From positions 11,862,741 to 11,926,740 of the forward strand of contig OZ037768.1 in the NCBI GenBank assembly GCA_964035545.1: a DNA stretch of 64,000 nt. The letters run 5' to 3'. The stretch's first letter is position 1, and every line of letters starts with the position of its first letter. This document shows positions 1-14,900 of the stretch, piece after piece. The notes below the pieces were generated by a model. The model was not told where the DNA came from. It searched no databases and saw nothing but the letters and a program-made list of their open reading frames with translations. The stretch is from Bugula neritina. Its lineage: Eukaryota; Bryozoa; Gymnolaemata; Cheilostomatida; Bugulidae. The position numbers were made by a program, and so were the translations under genes.

Positions 1-2948
1 TAGTAAAACTAATACTATCACATGATACTCTATGACTATCAGTATCAATATTATCAATATTTAACTATTAGTATTACTATTAGTATTACTATTACTATTA
101 AATTACTATTAGTATTATATTTAGTATAACTATAAGTATTAAGAAATAGTATTAATATTAGTTATTACATTTAGCTTTACTGTTACATTTACTTTTAACT
201 TTACAATTATTGTTAGTATAACTATAACTATAAGTATGAACAAGAATAACTATAGCTATAAATATGAGTATCAATATATAATTCATTAATTGTATAAATA
301 CAATTAATATTATAATTCAAAGTATAATAATTAAAAATTAAAATAATAATTCATTAATTGTAATAACTATAATAATGATAATATTGATATTCATATTGAT
401 ATTCCAATCTTTCTTAGACTTAGCACTTCTAACTCAATCACTATCAGTATTAGTCTATTAGTATCACTATGACTATCACAATCAGCCTCAGGCTCAGGTG
501 TGAGGTACCTGGTAAAATTTTACCACATTTCAAACAGTAAAAAGAACTAGAAGTGTCAGCACGATAAATCAATATGAATATTAATAATGATTATTACGCA
601 TACAAAATTTAAACATCAAAATACTTTAAGTTTATAATTATAATGATATTACATTTACTATCAACATCAATACTTTTACTAGCAGTTGTACTTGTAAACC
701 ATTCAATTCCATCATTGTTAGGTTAATTGTTTACAACAGAAGTGATTGAATCTTCTGCAAAAAAGAATAATATCATGTTTTAATTATTCTATAATCAGCT
801 CCGAGTTGGTGGTGAATGAGTGTAGTAGTTTGGGGTGTCAGGTTTAAAGTTTTGGTTTTAAGTTTTAAATTGAACCCCCAACTCTAACTTGAAGCTGCTT
901 ATAGAACAATTTAATCACCACAATAATGTAAAAAATGTATCGTATTACAGCGATTCCAATGACAAATTTTTACAAGGAAATCGGTCTATTCAATTAGCTA
1001 ATCGTTGAATTTAATGTTTTTTTTTAAAATAAAATTTCAGTTCAATTTTGAATTTGTGAGTAAGTTTTTTCACAGTCTTAGTTGTAGCTCCATAAATTAT
1101 ACTTCTGTTGAAGTTTTAAATTATGTAACTTTTAAGCTGGCGTTTATAATTAGAATTATTACATTTTCATTTTGATGTAGTTTTAGTTTTACTACCGACT
1201 ATCAGTATCACTATCAGTATGAGTATCAGTATGAGTATTACTATCAGTATCACTAGTCTACCGCTATTAGTATCACGTCTACTGCGGACTGCCTCAGCCT
1301 GAATTTTGAGTTGTAAAAGTAAAAGTGATTCTTTTTTATGTTCATGTTGACATTCACACTGTGATTGTCATTGTGATTTATTTTGGTCAAAGTTAGTATA
1401 AGTATGTAAGACTAAGTGCAGCACTAACTTTAAAATTAAGAAGAAGTGTGGAAGCCGAGGGTAAAGGCTAGAGCCTCGGGCTAGGCTCAGAATTAGAGCC
1501 TAGAGGTAAAGCCATAAATAATCATATTCATAATGATAATGATTATGAATAATGATAAAGGTTAACTTAAACTTGAAGTTTAACTTTGGGATCTGCGATC
1601 ACTCCCTCACCGTCACTGAATGTTTCACTCACGACTGTATTTTTATAAGTATACCTAATACTATGAGTATTAAACAGTTGGTATAACATTGGACTTGGTA
1701 TAACATTAACTTTAAGTTTTAGTTTAAAGCAAGCTATAACTATAAGTATAAGTATAAAGCTAAGTATAAATAATAAATTACAAGTATTACTATTATATAA
1801 TAATATCAATATGAATGTCACATTCAAAATTATTTAAATTTTACTTATTTTTCATTAAAAGTGTTATTTGTCATAAAGTGATTATCACAATGATAGTGAT
1901 GATTAATATAAGCTAAATAGTAAATAGTGTTATTACTTATTAGTTATTACTATTAGTATCAGCCTTATGCTTAAGTCTTAGCCTATAACTATTAGTAATA
2001 ATAGTAATGAATATAATATTAAGGCTTAAGCTATTGGTCAGTTGATGCAATTATTTAATTTTATGAGAAAAAGGTAAAATAGGATATTCAAAAACATATT
2101 AATGATCACTATTAACCCTGAGATTATATGAGTACTTTTAAATACAAGTAACAAATTGGGAGACTTGCATGCTTCATTAAGTGGTAAAAGAATAAAAAAT
2201 TCGCTTTACGTTTATCACTATTTTACTATTTGTAATGCTATATAGTATTGCAGGTTACAATTAATGTAGAAGCTAGATAAAGTAACGTTATGATATGAAT
2301 ACAAATTAGTTATATTTATATATAAAAGAGAAAATGTCTATTTTTAATTAGCAAAACTACTTTGTCTAATAGCCTTTTAGATGTCAGTTAAAGTTTAAAA
2401 CTTAGTAATAATTATAATGTAGTATAAATACTTTTGTTTTTTTTTATGCTGGTGGTGGTGGTGGTGGTGGTGGCGGCAGTGGTGATGATAGTCCAGTTTT
2501 TATTTTTATTTCAGTTACTTGGTAGTTGTACTAATATTTTTGCTGATATTTATGAATTGATAAAGAACTTTAAATTCATCAAGCTATTTAAGTATTCTTC
2601 TTTTATAAACAACAATACTAAAAGCAGTAATAGATATCTAAATTTATATAATATAGTTATACAAAATATTAATGTGTTTCGCTGATTACACTTTACAGTA
2701 AATCTTACAACAAGAGTGAATTAAGAATACAGATAAAGATACAGCTATATACCTCACTATTTTTAAAACTTTTTATATGCAGCATTAAACAATGTCAATT
2801 TGTCAAAGGATTTTACTTGTGCTTCGAACAGGACAGAGCAGAGACGGTGAGGATAGGTTAGGAAAGCAGTTTACCTCTGCACTCTATGTTATCACTCTCA
2901 ATAAATTGTTGTAGAATAACCTAAAGTCCCGCCATTTGATCCAGAAAG
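1..2948. other. Gene-free 5' flank with cryptically simple DNA
   Basis: I see no supportable gene here. Roughly 1-480 and 1195-2030 are built from shuffled short words such as AGTATT, ACTATT, AGTATC and AACTTTAAG without a fixed period. A short GGT run follows at 2450-2472. About 100 bp upstream of the golgin start codon (2826-2844) lies a 19-bp match to the tail of the decayed LINE at 39.9-40.6 kb. No TATA box or clear promoter is visible next to the golgin first exon. Confidence 0.6.
2450..2472. repeat. (GGT)n microsatellite
   Basis: About eight uninterrupted GGT/GTG triplets in an otherwise AT-rich gap, grading into GGC/AGT variants. The open frame across it (poly-Val) is a by-product of the triplet repeat. 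Confidence 0.8.
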
Positions 2949-5900
2949 ATGAGTTCACGTCGATCTTCGTGCTGTAAGTAGTCTGTTTTTTTAAAAAATT
3001 GAGAAATTTATTTAAAATATATTCTAATGATATGTTCAATAGGCATATGGCATGTAGAAGTTTTACTTTAAGCTATAAATATCAATATGTTCTTCTAATC
3101 ACAAAGAATTAGCCTTTTGAATTACCATATCTCACTACAGCTGAAGTAAATGGAGTGGAACTGGTCCGTATACCTATTAACAACATGAATATAACTAAAG
3201 AAAAGGTAAAAGGTGGTGGACGAGGTCCTGTGATTAGTAGAGAGACATCTAAACCGTCTCGCGGAGGATCAACTCAGACCTCTGGCCGAACTACACCCGT
3301 GATGGCCAAACCTCCTAAGATGATGTCGGAAGCTGCCATTAAAGTAACAGCCAGCTTACGAGGCCACAACGACCAGTAAGCCAACCTCAAATGTTTAACT
3401 TTTAGATACTGTAATTGCACATATCTGACTTTGCATGACCTCAACAAGTTTTACTAGTTTTCTGACATCTTTTATTTTTTCAACTCGTGAGTTGCAAGGG
3501 TTTATTTTAAATACAACATATATTTGTTAATGTTAGACAGCTTTAATAGTTTGAAGATTTTACATAAATCATTCAGGCCTGTTTAAAGGGAGGTTATAAT
3601 GGTTTAATAGTACGTAAAGGACTGAGTGCAGCATATTGCTGTTGATGAGGTGTAGCATGCTGCTGCATCTCATCTATAGGGTTTCTAATCAATTAGGTGC
3701 AACCAGTTATGTCCGATTATCAAATAACTTGAATTCCCAAGTAATAACTAAGCTAACAGACCCAGTTTTAAACTAAGACTTGAAGCTAATTGAGAACTTT
3801 GATTTAGAAAATCACAGTCTAGACTTGCTCGGTCATTGTAGCTCAGCTCATACTAAGATCAATCAGCCACAGTAATAAAATAAGAAACACTGGATGAGAT
3901 TATTATCCTGCAGACTGCCTATTATCAAAATTAGTCTTTATGGAAATAGTAGTCTGATTAGTATAGTATTGCTAATTAGCTGCTGTTTCCATGTAGGCTG
4001 TGGCCTGACTATAATGATCTAATGTTGAGTCTCTATATATTTTATTATATTTAGCCTCAGAGAATCTCCTGATAGACTTAACTCTGTCTTCAATGCTGAA
4101 TATAATGTGTCACCTGTTCGGAACCACCCCTCTTCAGTTGCACAACCTCCAAGTCTGGTTGATGTACCTGCTACGGAAAGGTAATAGTAACAACTATCTT
4201 TCTTTGTATTCAATATAAGTAAATCAAGTCTAATTTGCATCAAGATAAACTAAATATTGCTTTGTTGCTGATTCCACTGCTGCAACCGATGACTTAAAGT
4301 GGCATGCATGTTGAATTGTATGATGGGCTAGCTACAACTATTGTGCTATATTATAATGCTACTATATAAGACCAGATATGTAGGATACAGGTATGCATTC
4401 TAGTTTCTCTTAACAGCTCACTGTGTTTGTGCACTAAAGAAGGGCGTGGCTTCTATTGTACTATCATCAGTCTACTGGTATTGTTGGAAATCTGGATTTA
4501 ATGAAATGTTTATATAGAGAACTCACAACTTGATATCAGTATGCTTTGTGTTTACAATAAGCTAAGCTACTTCTTTCTAATTGCTCTCCATTATAAAAAA
4601 GTGTCTAACAGCCCAATGATGTGCTACTTGAACACTAAGAAGAACTGATTGTTTTGTTTTTGAATCCAGTAAGCATAACCTCTTCAGTTAGGCTTGAGAA
4701 AACCATCTTCCTTTCTAAAGGAGTACTCTGCATATACATAATATTGTGATTTGAAGCATTGCAGAACGCTTGACTATTTTGTTTCGTTTATCATTACACA
4801 GTAACTACACTGTATACTCTATTCTCTCAGTAACTACACTGTATACTCTATTCTCTCAGTAACTACACTGTATACTCTACTCTCACAGTAACTACACTGT
4901 ATACTCTATTCTCTCAGTAACTACACTGTATACTCTATTCTCTCAGTAACTACACTGTATACTCTACTCTCACAGTAACTACACTGTACACTCTATTCTC
5001 TCAGTAACTACACTGTATACTCTACTCTCACAGTAACTACACTGTACACTCTATTCTCTCAGTAACTACACTGTATACTCTATTCTCTCAGTAACTACAC
5101 TGTATACTCTATTCTCTCAGTAACTACACTGTACACTCTACTCTCTCAGTAACTACACTGTATACTCTATTCTCACAGTAACTACACTGTATACTCTATT
5201 CTCTCAGTAACTACACTGTATACTCTATTCTCTCAGTAACTACACTGTACACTCTATTCTCTCAGTAACTACACTGTACACTCTATTCTCTCAGTAACTA
5301 CACTGTATACTCTACTCTCTCAGTAACTACACTGTATACTCTATTCTCTCAGTAACTACACTGTATACTCTATTCTCTCAGTAACTACACTGTACACTCT
5401 ACTCTCTCAGTAACTACACTGTATACTCTATTCTCACAGTAACTACACTGTATACTCTATTCTCTCAGTAACTACACTGTACACTCTATTCTCTCAGTAA
5501 CTACACTGTACACTCTATTCTCTCAGTAACTACACTGTACACTCTATTCTCTCAGTAACTACACTGTATACTCTACTCTCTCAGTAACTACACTGTATAC
5601 TCTACTCTCTCAGTAACTACACTGTATACTCTATTCTCACAGTAACTACACTGTATACTCTATTCTCTCAGTAACTACACTGTACACTCTATTCTCTCAG
5701 TAACTACACTGTACACTCTATTCTCTCAGTAACTACACTGTATACTCTATTCTCTCAGTAACTACACTGTATACTCTATTCTCTCATTAACTACACTGTA
5801 CACTCTACTCTCACAGTAACTACACTATATACTCTACTCTCTCAGTAACTACACTGTATACTCTATTCTCACAGTAACTACACTGTATACTCTATTCTCT

Positions 5901-8900
5901 CAGTAACTACACTGTACACTCTATTCTCTCAGTAACTACACTGTACACTCTATTCTCTCAGTAACTACACTGTATACTCTATTCTCTCAGTAACTACACT
6001 GTATACTCTATTCTCTCAGTAACTACACTGTATACTCTATTCTCTCAGTAACTACACTGTATACTCTATTCTCTCAGTAACTACACTGTATACTCTATTC
6101 TCTCAGTAACTACACTGTACACTCTATTCTCACAGTAACTACACTGTATACTCTTAACATAACTATAACTATATTCCCATTTTACATTTTCTAAACTTTC
6201 TACTGCTTAAGATTGTGAGGCTGGCCCAAATCTACCTGCATTTACTATTTTCATAAATATACTGTGGTTTCATAATGCATAAGGAGTTGCTTTCTCTTCT
6301 CATTCCTGTAATTTTGCATGGGCTTTGGGTGAGACTGAATAGCTTGCAGCTGCTCAACAGAAGCATGGAAACACCTCATGTTTATACTGAGTATATTTCT
6401 ACTACTTGCTGTGGGCTGTCCTTCTCGAATCAAAGCCGTTCTTGTGATGTTCATTTTTCATCATCACATTAAGCGCCATAAAACATTAATTACTAAGCTC
6501 TGGATTAGTATGAGCATTAATTTATTCATCTTCCTTAAGGTTAAGTTTAGCAAGTTTGTAAATTTGGTGAGTCTTGCATGTTCTTGTAACTATTTTATAC
6601 CACACAATGAAAAGTATTATAACACTACAGAGAGGTTTATAGTTCAGACTATACAGCTATTTTAAGAAGAGGTTAGGCTAGACAAGTCTTGGGTGTAATG
6701 ATCTGTCGAATATTCTTCTAGTAAATTCTCATGCCTCTAATGTGCATATTGGCACCTCTATATGTTGTGTCACAGAAACGGTCAAATTTGTTTTGAGTTT
6801 GCTTCACACGTATGTAGTATTTACAGCATAAAAGAGGAATGAGAATGATAAGGATTGTGGTTTCCAATTTAAAAGTTTTGATGACTCCCTAACCTGCTTG
6901 TATAATGTGTGGTTGGTTGTGAAGGGGTGGTGTAATATGCGAAGCAAGGAAAGCTATTGCATGTTGCAGCAGTGGCGAGTTTATATTGGTTGTAGAAGTG
7001 GTAATTGGAAAGATTCCTTTAAATGTATAATAATTCAAGTAGTATTCGTATGTACCACTGGATCAGTTGACCTACTTTCGTTTTTAGTTCTCCTGTGCAA
7101 GAGATTGAGGCTATGTCATCAAATACCCCTTCTATGACTGACACTTTCGGGCCTGCAACATCCAACACTAGCGATGTATCCCAGAAGTCTAGTTCGGATC
7201 TTCTGCAACATTCAAATGTCAATTATGTTGCTAATGGTAACTTTTTAGATTTGTGCAGTCTTGAAAGCGTTGTCTGTCGCGTTTTACTCAAAATTTTACA
7301 AAGTTTGCTTCACTTTTAAAATTCTTAAAAGGCAAAGGAAATAGTTTAATTATTTTCCAGGTCTGCAGATAACTTGTAGAAAGCATTACCAGCTATAAAC
7401 AGAATTGGTGTAGGTCTTTTGCTTTTTTAAAGCTGGCACTTTTTCATATTCAATATTCCTAAAAAAAGTCCAAGTTGTATTGCTGTTTCATTTGATTTTA
7501 TTTTAATATTAGAGTACTCATTCCTTCTATTTCCTAGGATAAAATATTGAAGTTAATGTAGCCATTTATATCTAGTGTCTATTATAACGCATCTTCCCAT
7601 ACATTTTATTTACATTCTATTGGGTTTTCAAGATCATAAGTTATACTGATCACTACGCTCATACAAACTGCAGCTACAAATTTATACATACTGATCTATT
7701 CCAAGCAATTGAAACGCAGTGAATGACAGGCAAATAGGTTATGTTGTTTGCTTAGATTGGCAGGGATGGAATTTTTCTAGGTTACTATTATGTGAGTTGG
7801 GCACAGTTATTCCCACAAGTATATTTACTATTTACCAGGTTATTCTGAGTCTCAGCTCATTGATCTGATGAAAAAGAATGCAGAGCTGGAGGGTCGCATA
7901 GAGATGTTGTCTGTTGAGTCAGAGACGGCCATTAAAGACAGAGCTAAATATCAGAGAGAGCTGGGAGCTCTAAAGTCTCAGCTCCTGGTAATATACTAGA
8001 TTAACTCTTACAATATAATAAATTAATTCATACAATATAGTAGATTTATTCAGACAATATATTAGATTAATACAGACAATGTAGTAGATTAATACATACA
8101 ATATAGTAGATTATTTCATCCAATATGGAAGATTAATTAAGATAATGTTGAAGAATAGTTCGGACAATATACTTCTAGTAGATAAATGTAGTCAATGTAG
8201 AAATGCAGAACTGTGGTAAGGCATTTATTTATATAACTAATAGAGCACTGCCTTGCATGTATTAATAGAGTTGTATCTTTTGTATTGACCCTTTGCTGTA
8301 TTATTTTATCTTATATATATGCAGGTTGATAATGACTTTTAACACTTTCACTGTGTTGCCTGCTTATTTTATTTTTAAGAGTTACGCTGTTCTATTTATT
8401 CATTATTGGCTTTCTTAGTTGTTTGAAAGAAATGCATCGGCGTCACAGCCCGATACTCAAAAGGAGAGTATGAAAACGCAGCAGTTGGCTGATGACCTTA
8501 AAAGACAAGTAGCCGACTTACAGAAACAGTTGACAACCAAAACAACAGAAACTGTTAGATTAAATGAGAATCTACATAACACACAGGTCTGTGATTTGTT
8601 GAATATACTATGTAACTACCACCATGAATAAACTAACACAATGTATTTATCTTTATGTGACTAAACTTGGGTGAATTGATGAGTGGAACCATTTGTATGA
8701 AATTAAATTTTAGTGTACCATGCACTGCTATGCTAACTATATACTGATTGTGTAACATTAAATATATGGGGATATTAAAGGAGCTGAATGCTAAGCTGCA
8801 AGCAACCATCACCTCGTTTGGGCAGCAAATTAAGGACAAGGATTTGGAGCTCTTCAATGTTGGTAATAACCTCCGAACTCTCGAACTTCAAGTCGGCAGC

Positions 8901-11900
8901 ATTTCTGATGACAAGCAGGCAAATCTAGACAAGATCAGTTCTCTGCAGGATGACGTAACGTCGCTGACAGAGACTAAGGAATGGTATCAGCAGCAACTGC
9001 ACTCGGCACAAGAGCTTCGGTAATTCTGTGGTTCTACTATGTTGCTGATGTTATTACATATGCCAGCTATTTAACATGGTGTGCTGGGTTAGTAATGTCT
9101 GTTGAGAAAGACTATAGTATTTGTAATGTAGAGTAATACACTGTGTTTTCAAGCTTCGGTTGGAATGGACTTTTCATTGCTGTTTGGAAACAGTTGCATT
9201 GAATGAAACCACAACCATTAGTTCATCATTCGAGCATTCATTTGCATAATATGAAGTCATGGAAGTGCAGGGATGGATGTTATTTAACATACAACTTTTC
9301 TTCTTTCAAAACTTTGTCGATAGTCGAAGAATAGCAAATAAATAAATAAATTACATAACATTATCTTATCCAAACTGCAAGACATGAAATAACCCACCGC
9401 AAGTGACATGCTGCAATAATTATGTGAGCTGTTGACATTCTACACATGGCTATAATTTGAAATCTATACTCTCACTTTCTCCTAGCAAAATAGACAGGTA
9501 TGATGAGTGAAGTGTTGGCTAGGAATAACTCCATCTAGCTAGCTACTGTAACTATTTCTGTCATCAAACAGCTAAGGGTGTGATGTTTGGTTGACGTGGG
9601 TTAACTGTGCAAAATATGCTAAGATCTTCTTTCATTAATATTTGACAAAATCTATTGCCAGGAGATGGTTTTTAATGTCACAAAACAGAATAAATAAAAA
9701 CTATCATTAAGTATTTGTTGCACAGAATGTTTTAATGGAATATTTTTATTTGATCAACTAAGTATTTATGCAGTTTATCGGAACTCAATTTAACCGTTCT
9801 TAGAGTGAAATGTTTTGTTATCTACAGAAACAATCTGCAGACAGAATTAACCAAGCTGCAGAATCTCGTATCAACTCAAGCTGACACACTGGAAAGAGTT
9901 AAAGTAGAGAATAGTCAGTTGAAGCATCAGCTGGGGGATACACAGCATAAGGTAGTTTTGTCATACAATGTGAAATATATTATGTTATATGTGAGGACAT
10001 AGATATGATGTGGCATATATATGTCGGTTAATGTGTGTCAGGTCATATATATATATGTAATGTAGTGTAGAATGTGTCGCAAGTAATGACTGTAATATAC
10101 AATACCATATAGAGTCGAGTGTTTTAAACTGTATGTTCTACAAAGACTCATGTATAGCAGGCGTGGAATTTTAAATTGATGTCATTTACAAATTGGATTA
10201 ATTTTGAATAACCTAGAATATTCATTAGGAATAAGATGCGAGAAGTATTTTAATTGTGGTTTATTTTGGCTTTTCAAAAACGGGCAACATCTAAGAAACC
10301 AGCCTTGTAACCCTGAAAATATATGCAACAGATTTTGTCATCACTGAAATATAAACACTCATGACATTAGTTTAGTAGAAGTAGTTGCTTTGTGTTTTTT
10401 ACCTCACTTATTTGCATTAAATATTGCTAACTTTATTTCATCAGATTCAAAAGTTCAGAGCTGCATGTTTTTAGTTTCAATCTTTGAACCAATCGCAGTA
10501 AAAATATTTGAGCATAAGTTTGGGCCTAGCAGTTTTCATAATTAAAAGGGCTATTCATTTAATTTATGCTTTGCAACGCCTTAGCTTACTGAGATAATTT
10601 ATGGCTTCAAGAAACTTGGTAAATAATTATTTGAAATAACAATAACCCAATGAGATCTTAAATTAAATGTTATGTTATAAATAGAACTACACTTAGGGCA
10701 TAAGTTATAATCAATTAGTTAGATCATTTACTGGAGCAGCCGTGGTCTAGGGGCTAGAGCATTTGCTTAATTAACACGAAGTCATGGGTTCGAACCCCAA
10801 TAAAGGCCATTGGTGATGTTAGGAAGAGCATTCAGTCATAATTGCTCCTGTGCCACATCTGAATTTGTTAGCCCGTTTAACAAATACCCCTTTCAATCAG
10901 GGGTTTTCTCACAGGGATGGTGACTATAAACTTGCGTGAGTTTTTTAATTAGTTTAATCATATGATCACACTTTTACGGTTTGTAATTGTTTTTCACCTC
11001 AACCGCTTATCCCTGCTTCGGGCACAAAAGATTTTATTCTACCTGGTAAGGCCCAGCGTCAGCTCATACTAGTTAATGTTTCATTAAACTGAAACTGTTC
11101 CCATTGGTCAAATGATGTTGGTTAAATTGCTTAATTTGTGCAATTTCAGAATCGAACGCATGGAAGAGGGTCATGTTACAACGCTCTGTATAATATATCA
11201 CGTTAGATTCATATGTGTACTTCTGCAGGCACTCGCTGAGAAAGAACTTCTCATACGCCATCTGGAGGCCATAGAGGCAGACATGTTGGAAAGGGAAGCT
11301 GGTTTTGAGCAGATGGAGAAGGAAAAGGGGCTGACGGAGTATACGTGGCAGCAGAAGATGATGCAGGTTGGTGTGTTCTGCTGCTTGTACACTTTCTCAT
11401 CCTCTAACATCAGATAGTACTTTGTTTGAGTTGATAACTGCTATCTATTCCTAACATATTGTGTACACAGAAGAATTGAATTATTAGCTGGTGGGATTTT
11501 TGTTAAAACTATTGATTTCTAAAAAAAAATTCTAAATTTAATTTCCTTTTGTCTAGTAAGTAAAAAACCCCTGGATGATAAATGAAAACAATGCCTATAT
11601 ATTTTACTACAGTTCTATATCATTTATTGTACAGATTGAGAAGGAGAGAATGGCACTTGGTAAGCTCATGTCTGACAGCTCAGACCTGCAGAGAGAGCTG
11701 CAGAAGGCAGAACATGACTTAAAAGCTAAAGTAGCTGAAGTGTCTGTCCTGGAAACTCAGCAAGCTGACCTGAATAAGCGCCTCGTTGTAAGGATTTTAT
11801 AGTTTTAGAAGTATAATAGTTTGGTGCTTGTAAAATGTTTAAATAATCTCTAAAGGCTATAATAGAACAGGATGATAAGTCAGGTTATTATTGCTTTCTG

Positions 11901-14900
11901 CTGATGTATTAATGCTATACTATGCTAGTGTTCATCTTAGGTTGCCCAGCAAACTCAACAAACAACAGCGAGGGAGCTGGAATACACCAAGGAGAGGCTC
12001 ATTGAGTGCGAGACTACAATGAATAAACTCCAGAAGCAAGATCGGGAGAGAGGAGGTCTTCTTCAGACACTCAAGCAGGAGAAAGCTGCGTTGCAGGTAA
12101 ATGCGGAGTATATGTAGTCACAGTTCAGTATATAGAAGTAATTACTGTCAAATATATAAGTGACTACAGTGATCTGCCATGCAGAGGGCTGGGAGACCAA
12201 CATTTTTTTCAATGTCCGTTATACCTAATTTATAATTGAGAGTTGTGCCCTCTTAGCAGGTACTATCTGTAACCTAATCGTATAGAAATGAATCATTAAA
12301 ATCTCAGAAATTGACTGCTATATAAAATACCAGCTATGTTAGAAAATTGATATTCTAGAGATTCTGCTATCAACCGCCATACTGTATTAAAGTAACAAAT
12401 GGATACATTTTTAGACAAGTCTGGACTCGGCTTTAGAAGAGAAGAAATCATTTGCTAAGGGTTTGGAGACTCTGAAGGCCAACACGTCTAAAGTGGAGCA
12501 GAACTACAGGCAGATGAAGCAAGAGCTGGCAGTCAAGTCTCAGAGAGTTGATGAGTTAGAAAAGGAAAATGCTGAGCTGTGTGATAGAGTAGATAGTCCT
12601 AGTGTACAGTCAGCGCCACAGACTAACTCCGTACCTGCGGAAGAAGTTACAGGACTACAACAAGAATATTTGGTCTTGCAAGAGCATTTGAATGCTTTAA
12701 GACACAATGTAGAGGTAAAAGGAAATTAATTTTGGGAATATTCATCATACAAAATATTTGTATTCTTTCAACTGTAATTCATTAAAAATGGTAAAACATC
12801 ATTAAATGATATAAGTTGATGGGTAGTAACTACCAATATTTATTGATGTATAACTTGGTTATTACGCTTGTGGGTTTTTTATATCACACGAGTACACAGC
12901 TGCCCTAACATTCCCATATCAACCATATTACACGAGGTATGATACACCCATACACTCTGGTGATATCTGCAATGGTTTTATGTAGGATTCTGAAGACAGA
13001 GCAGAGAGGTTATCTGTAGAAAAGAGAACATTGGAGCAACAGCTAACCAACATGAAGAGTAACGCTGCTGAACTGGAGCACATACTGCAGAAGAAGGAGA
13101 AAGACCGTGCGAGTATAGAGTCTAAGCTTCACGAGGCCTTGGCTACCATAGATTCGCAAAACAAATCGCGTAAATCTGATGAGAATATGCAGCAGAAATA
13201 TAACATTCAGCAAGCAAAGGTAGAGCTTGTTGTATTCTCAGTATGTAGTGAAATCCGCAGGTGATGTGATAATTTGAACTGTCCTCAAGTAGCTATAAGT
13301 ATGTTTATGGAAATGTTAAACTTTGTTTATGCGTCTTTATAAATTAAGTGGTTGTAGCTTTTCTAATCATATTTATGATTATCCAATGTTTAGATGGAGC
13401 AAGTCCAAGCAGCCCTCCTCAAAGTCGAGGCATCTCTGAAAGATAGGATCTCCGACCATAACACAGCTATAAATCTGCTGTCTGCCCAGCTCCAGGAAGC
13501 CATCGTAGAAAGAGATGCTGCCAGACAATCACTGCGTCAGCACGAAGAGACAGTTCAGCAATCATCTTCCTCTCACCACGAACACCTCTACTCGGAGTTA
13601 CAAGTATGTCTACTATCAAACAGCTCACTATTCCATAATGGCGGCTTATTGCGACTTTGAGAAGAGTTGGCGGTGAAGCTTATGTGGCCATTTGAATTTA
13701 ATTTTTTCATCACTGTCTTTCTACATTGTAGAATATCAGGAAAGTTGAAATTACTTGGCCGTGCTCTAAAATTAAAATTTAAAAATATTTGATTTTTTAT
13801 AAAAGTTTACAGTTGACATTCTAGCTGTGTTTATACGTGAAAGCGGAGGTCCATTGTGGCCTACACTGGTTAGCGTACTCATTATCAGTATTTCTATTCT
13901 ACAGTCAGCGAGGTCGAAACTGGAGACAGCTCAGCTGCAGAAAGCGGAGCTGGAGAAGCAGATTTCCTCTTACCACACTGATGTGCAGTCTACAGTGAAG
14001 GAGTACCAGAAGAGACTGGCCGAATCTGCGGCTGTCATTGCACAACTGCAGCAGCAGTTAGTAAACGAGCGGTGCGTTTATATAGCTGTGTTGGCTTGAG
14101 TCTTGATATCTGTTACGTGTGTTAATGTTGCTTCATCCAGAAAATACATGCTCCAATATATAATAAATATATCATCTTTAATATCTTTCTTTCTATGGTT
14201 ATATTATACAGTCTTGTACATACATGGTTCAATCTAATAAGCTTGTCACTATAAAAACAGAGTAGTTGCAGTGAATTGCTTGGAATATTTGCAGTAAATA
14301 AAAAGTAGTTTTCAAACACTCTTTGATTTTCTAAATTTACAACTTGTTTGTGCAGTTTTAATGCATTGCTTCATGCTTGTAGGGCGGAATGTGAAGCTAG
14401 CATCAACAGACACAGATCAGAGTGCGAGACAAGCAGACAGCTTTCCATGGACCTGGAGAAGGAAAGGGGACGACTCTCAGGTAATAGTTTTCGACAACTC
14501 ATGTTATTGTGACGTAATGCTTGGTCTTGTACCATGTTAAATATATTCTATTTGTGGGAGTGGCTGAGTTCTTAGTTGTAGGTCTAATGATTATATTTTT
14601 GTTTCAGCTTTGAAAGATCAACACAACAAAGTAAAGCAGCACGCTGTCGAGCTCGAAGCTGCTTTAGCTCAGAGAGAATCAGTTTTAGTTCAGCTGAGTG
14701 CTGCCAATCAAACGGTGACTCAGAAGCATGATCAGCTGACGGAGGAACAGATGCTGAGAGTCAGACAACTGGAAGAAGATCTGAGCAACCAAACTTCTCT
14801 CTGTGACTCATTGAAGGCGGAAGTGAGTGTTTGGTTTAAGTTAGTCACTCTTACTAGTATTACTATTGCATTAACTGTTATGGTTTGTTTCTCAGTATCT

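Noticed and set aside
4799-6154. CRISPR-like array (29-bp regular repeat)
   Set aside because: Units are directly adjacent with no spacers, and the array lies in an intron of an animal gene; it is a minisatellite.
10733-10805. Functional tRNA gene
   Set aside because: A and B boxes and a T-arm are present, but the 5' and 3' acceptor strands do not pair and the sequence continues into a repeated SINE body.
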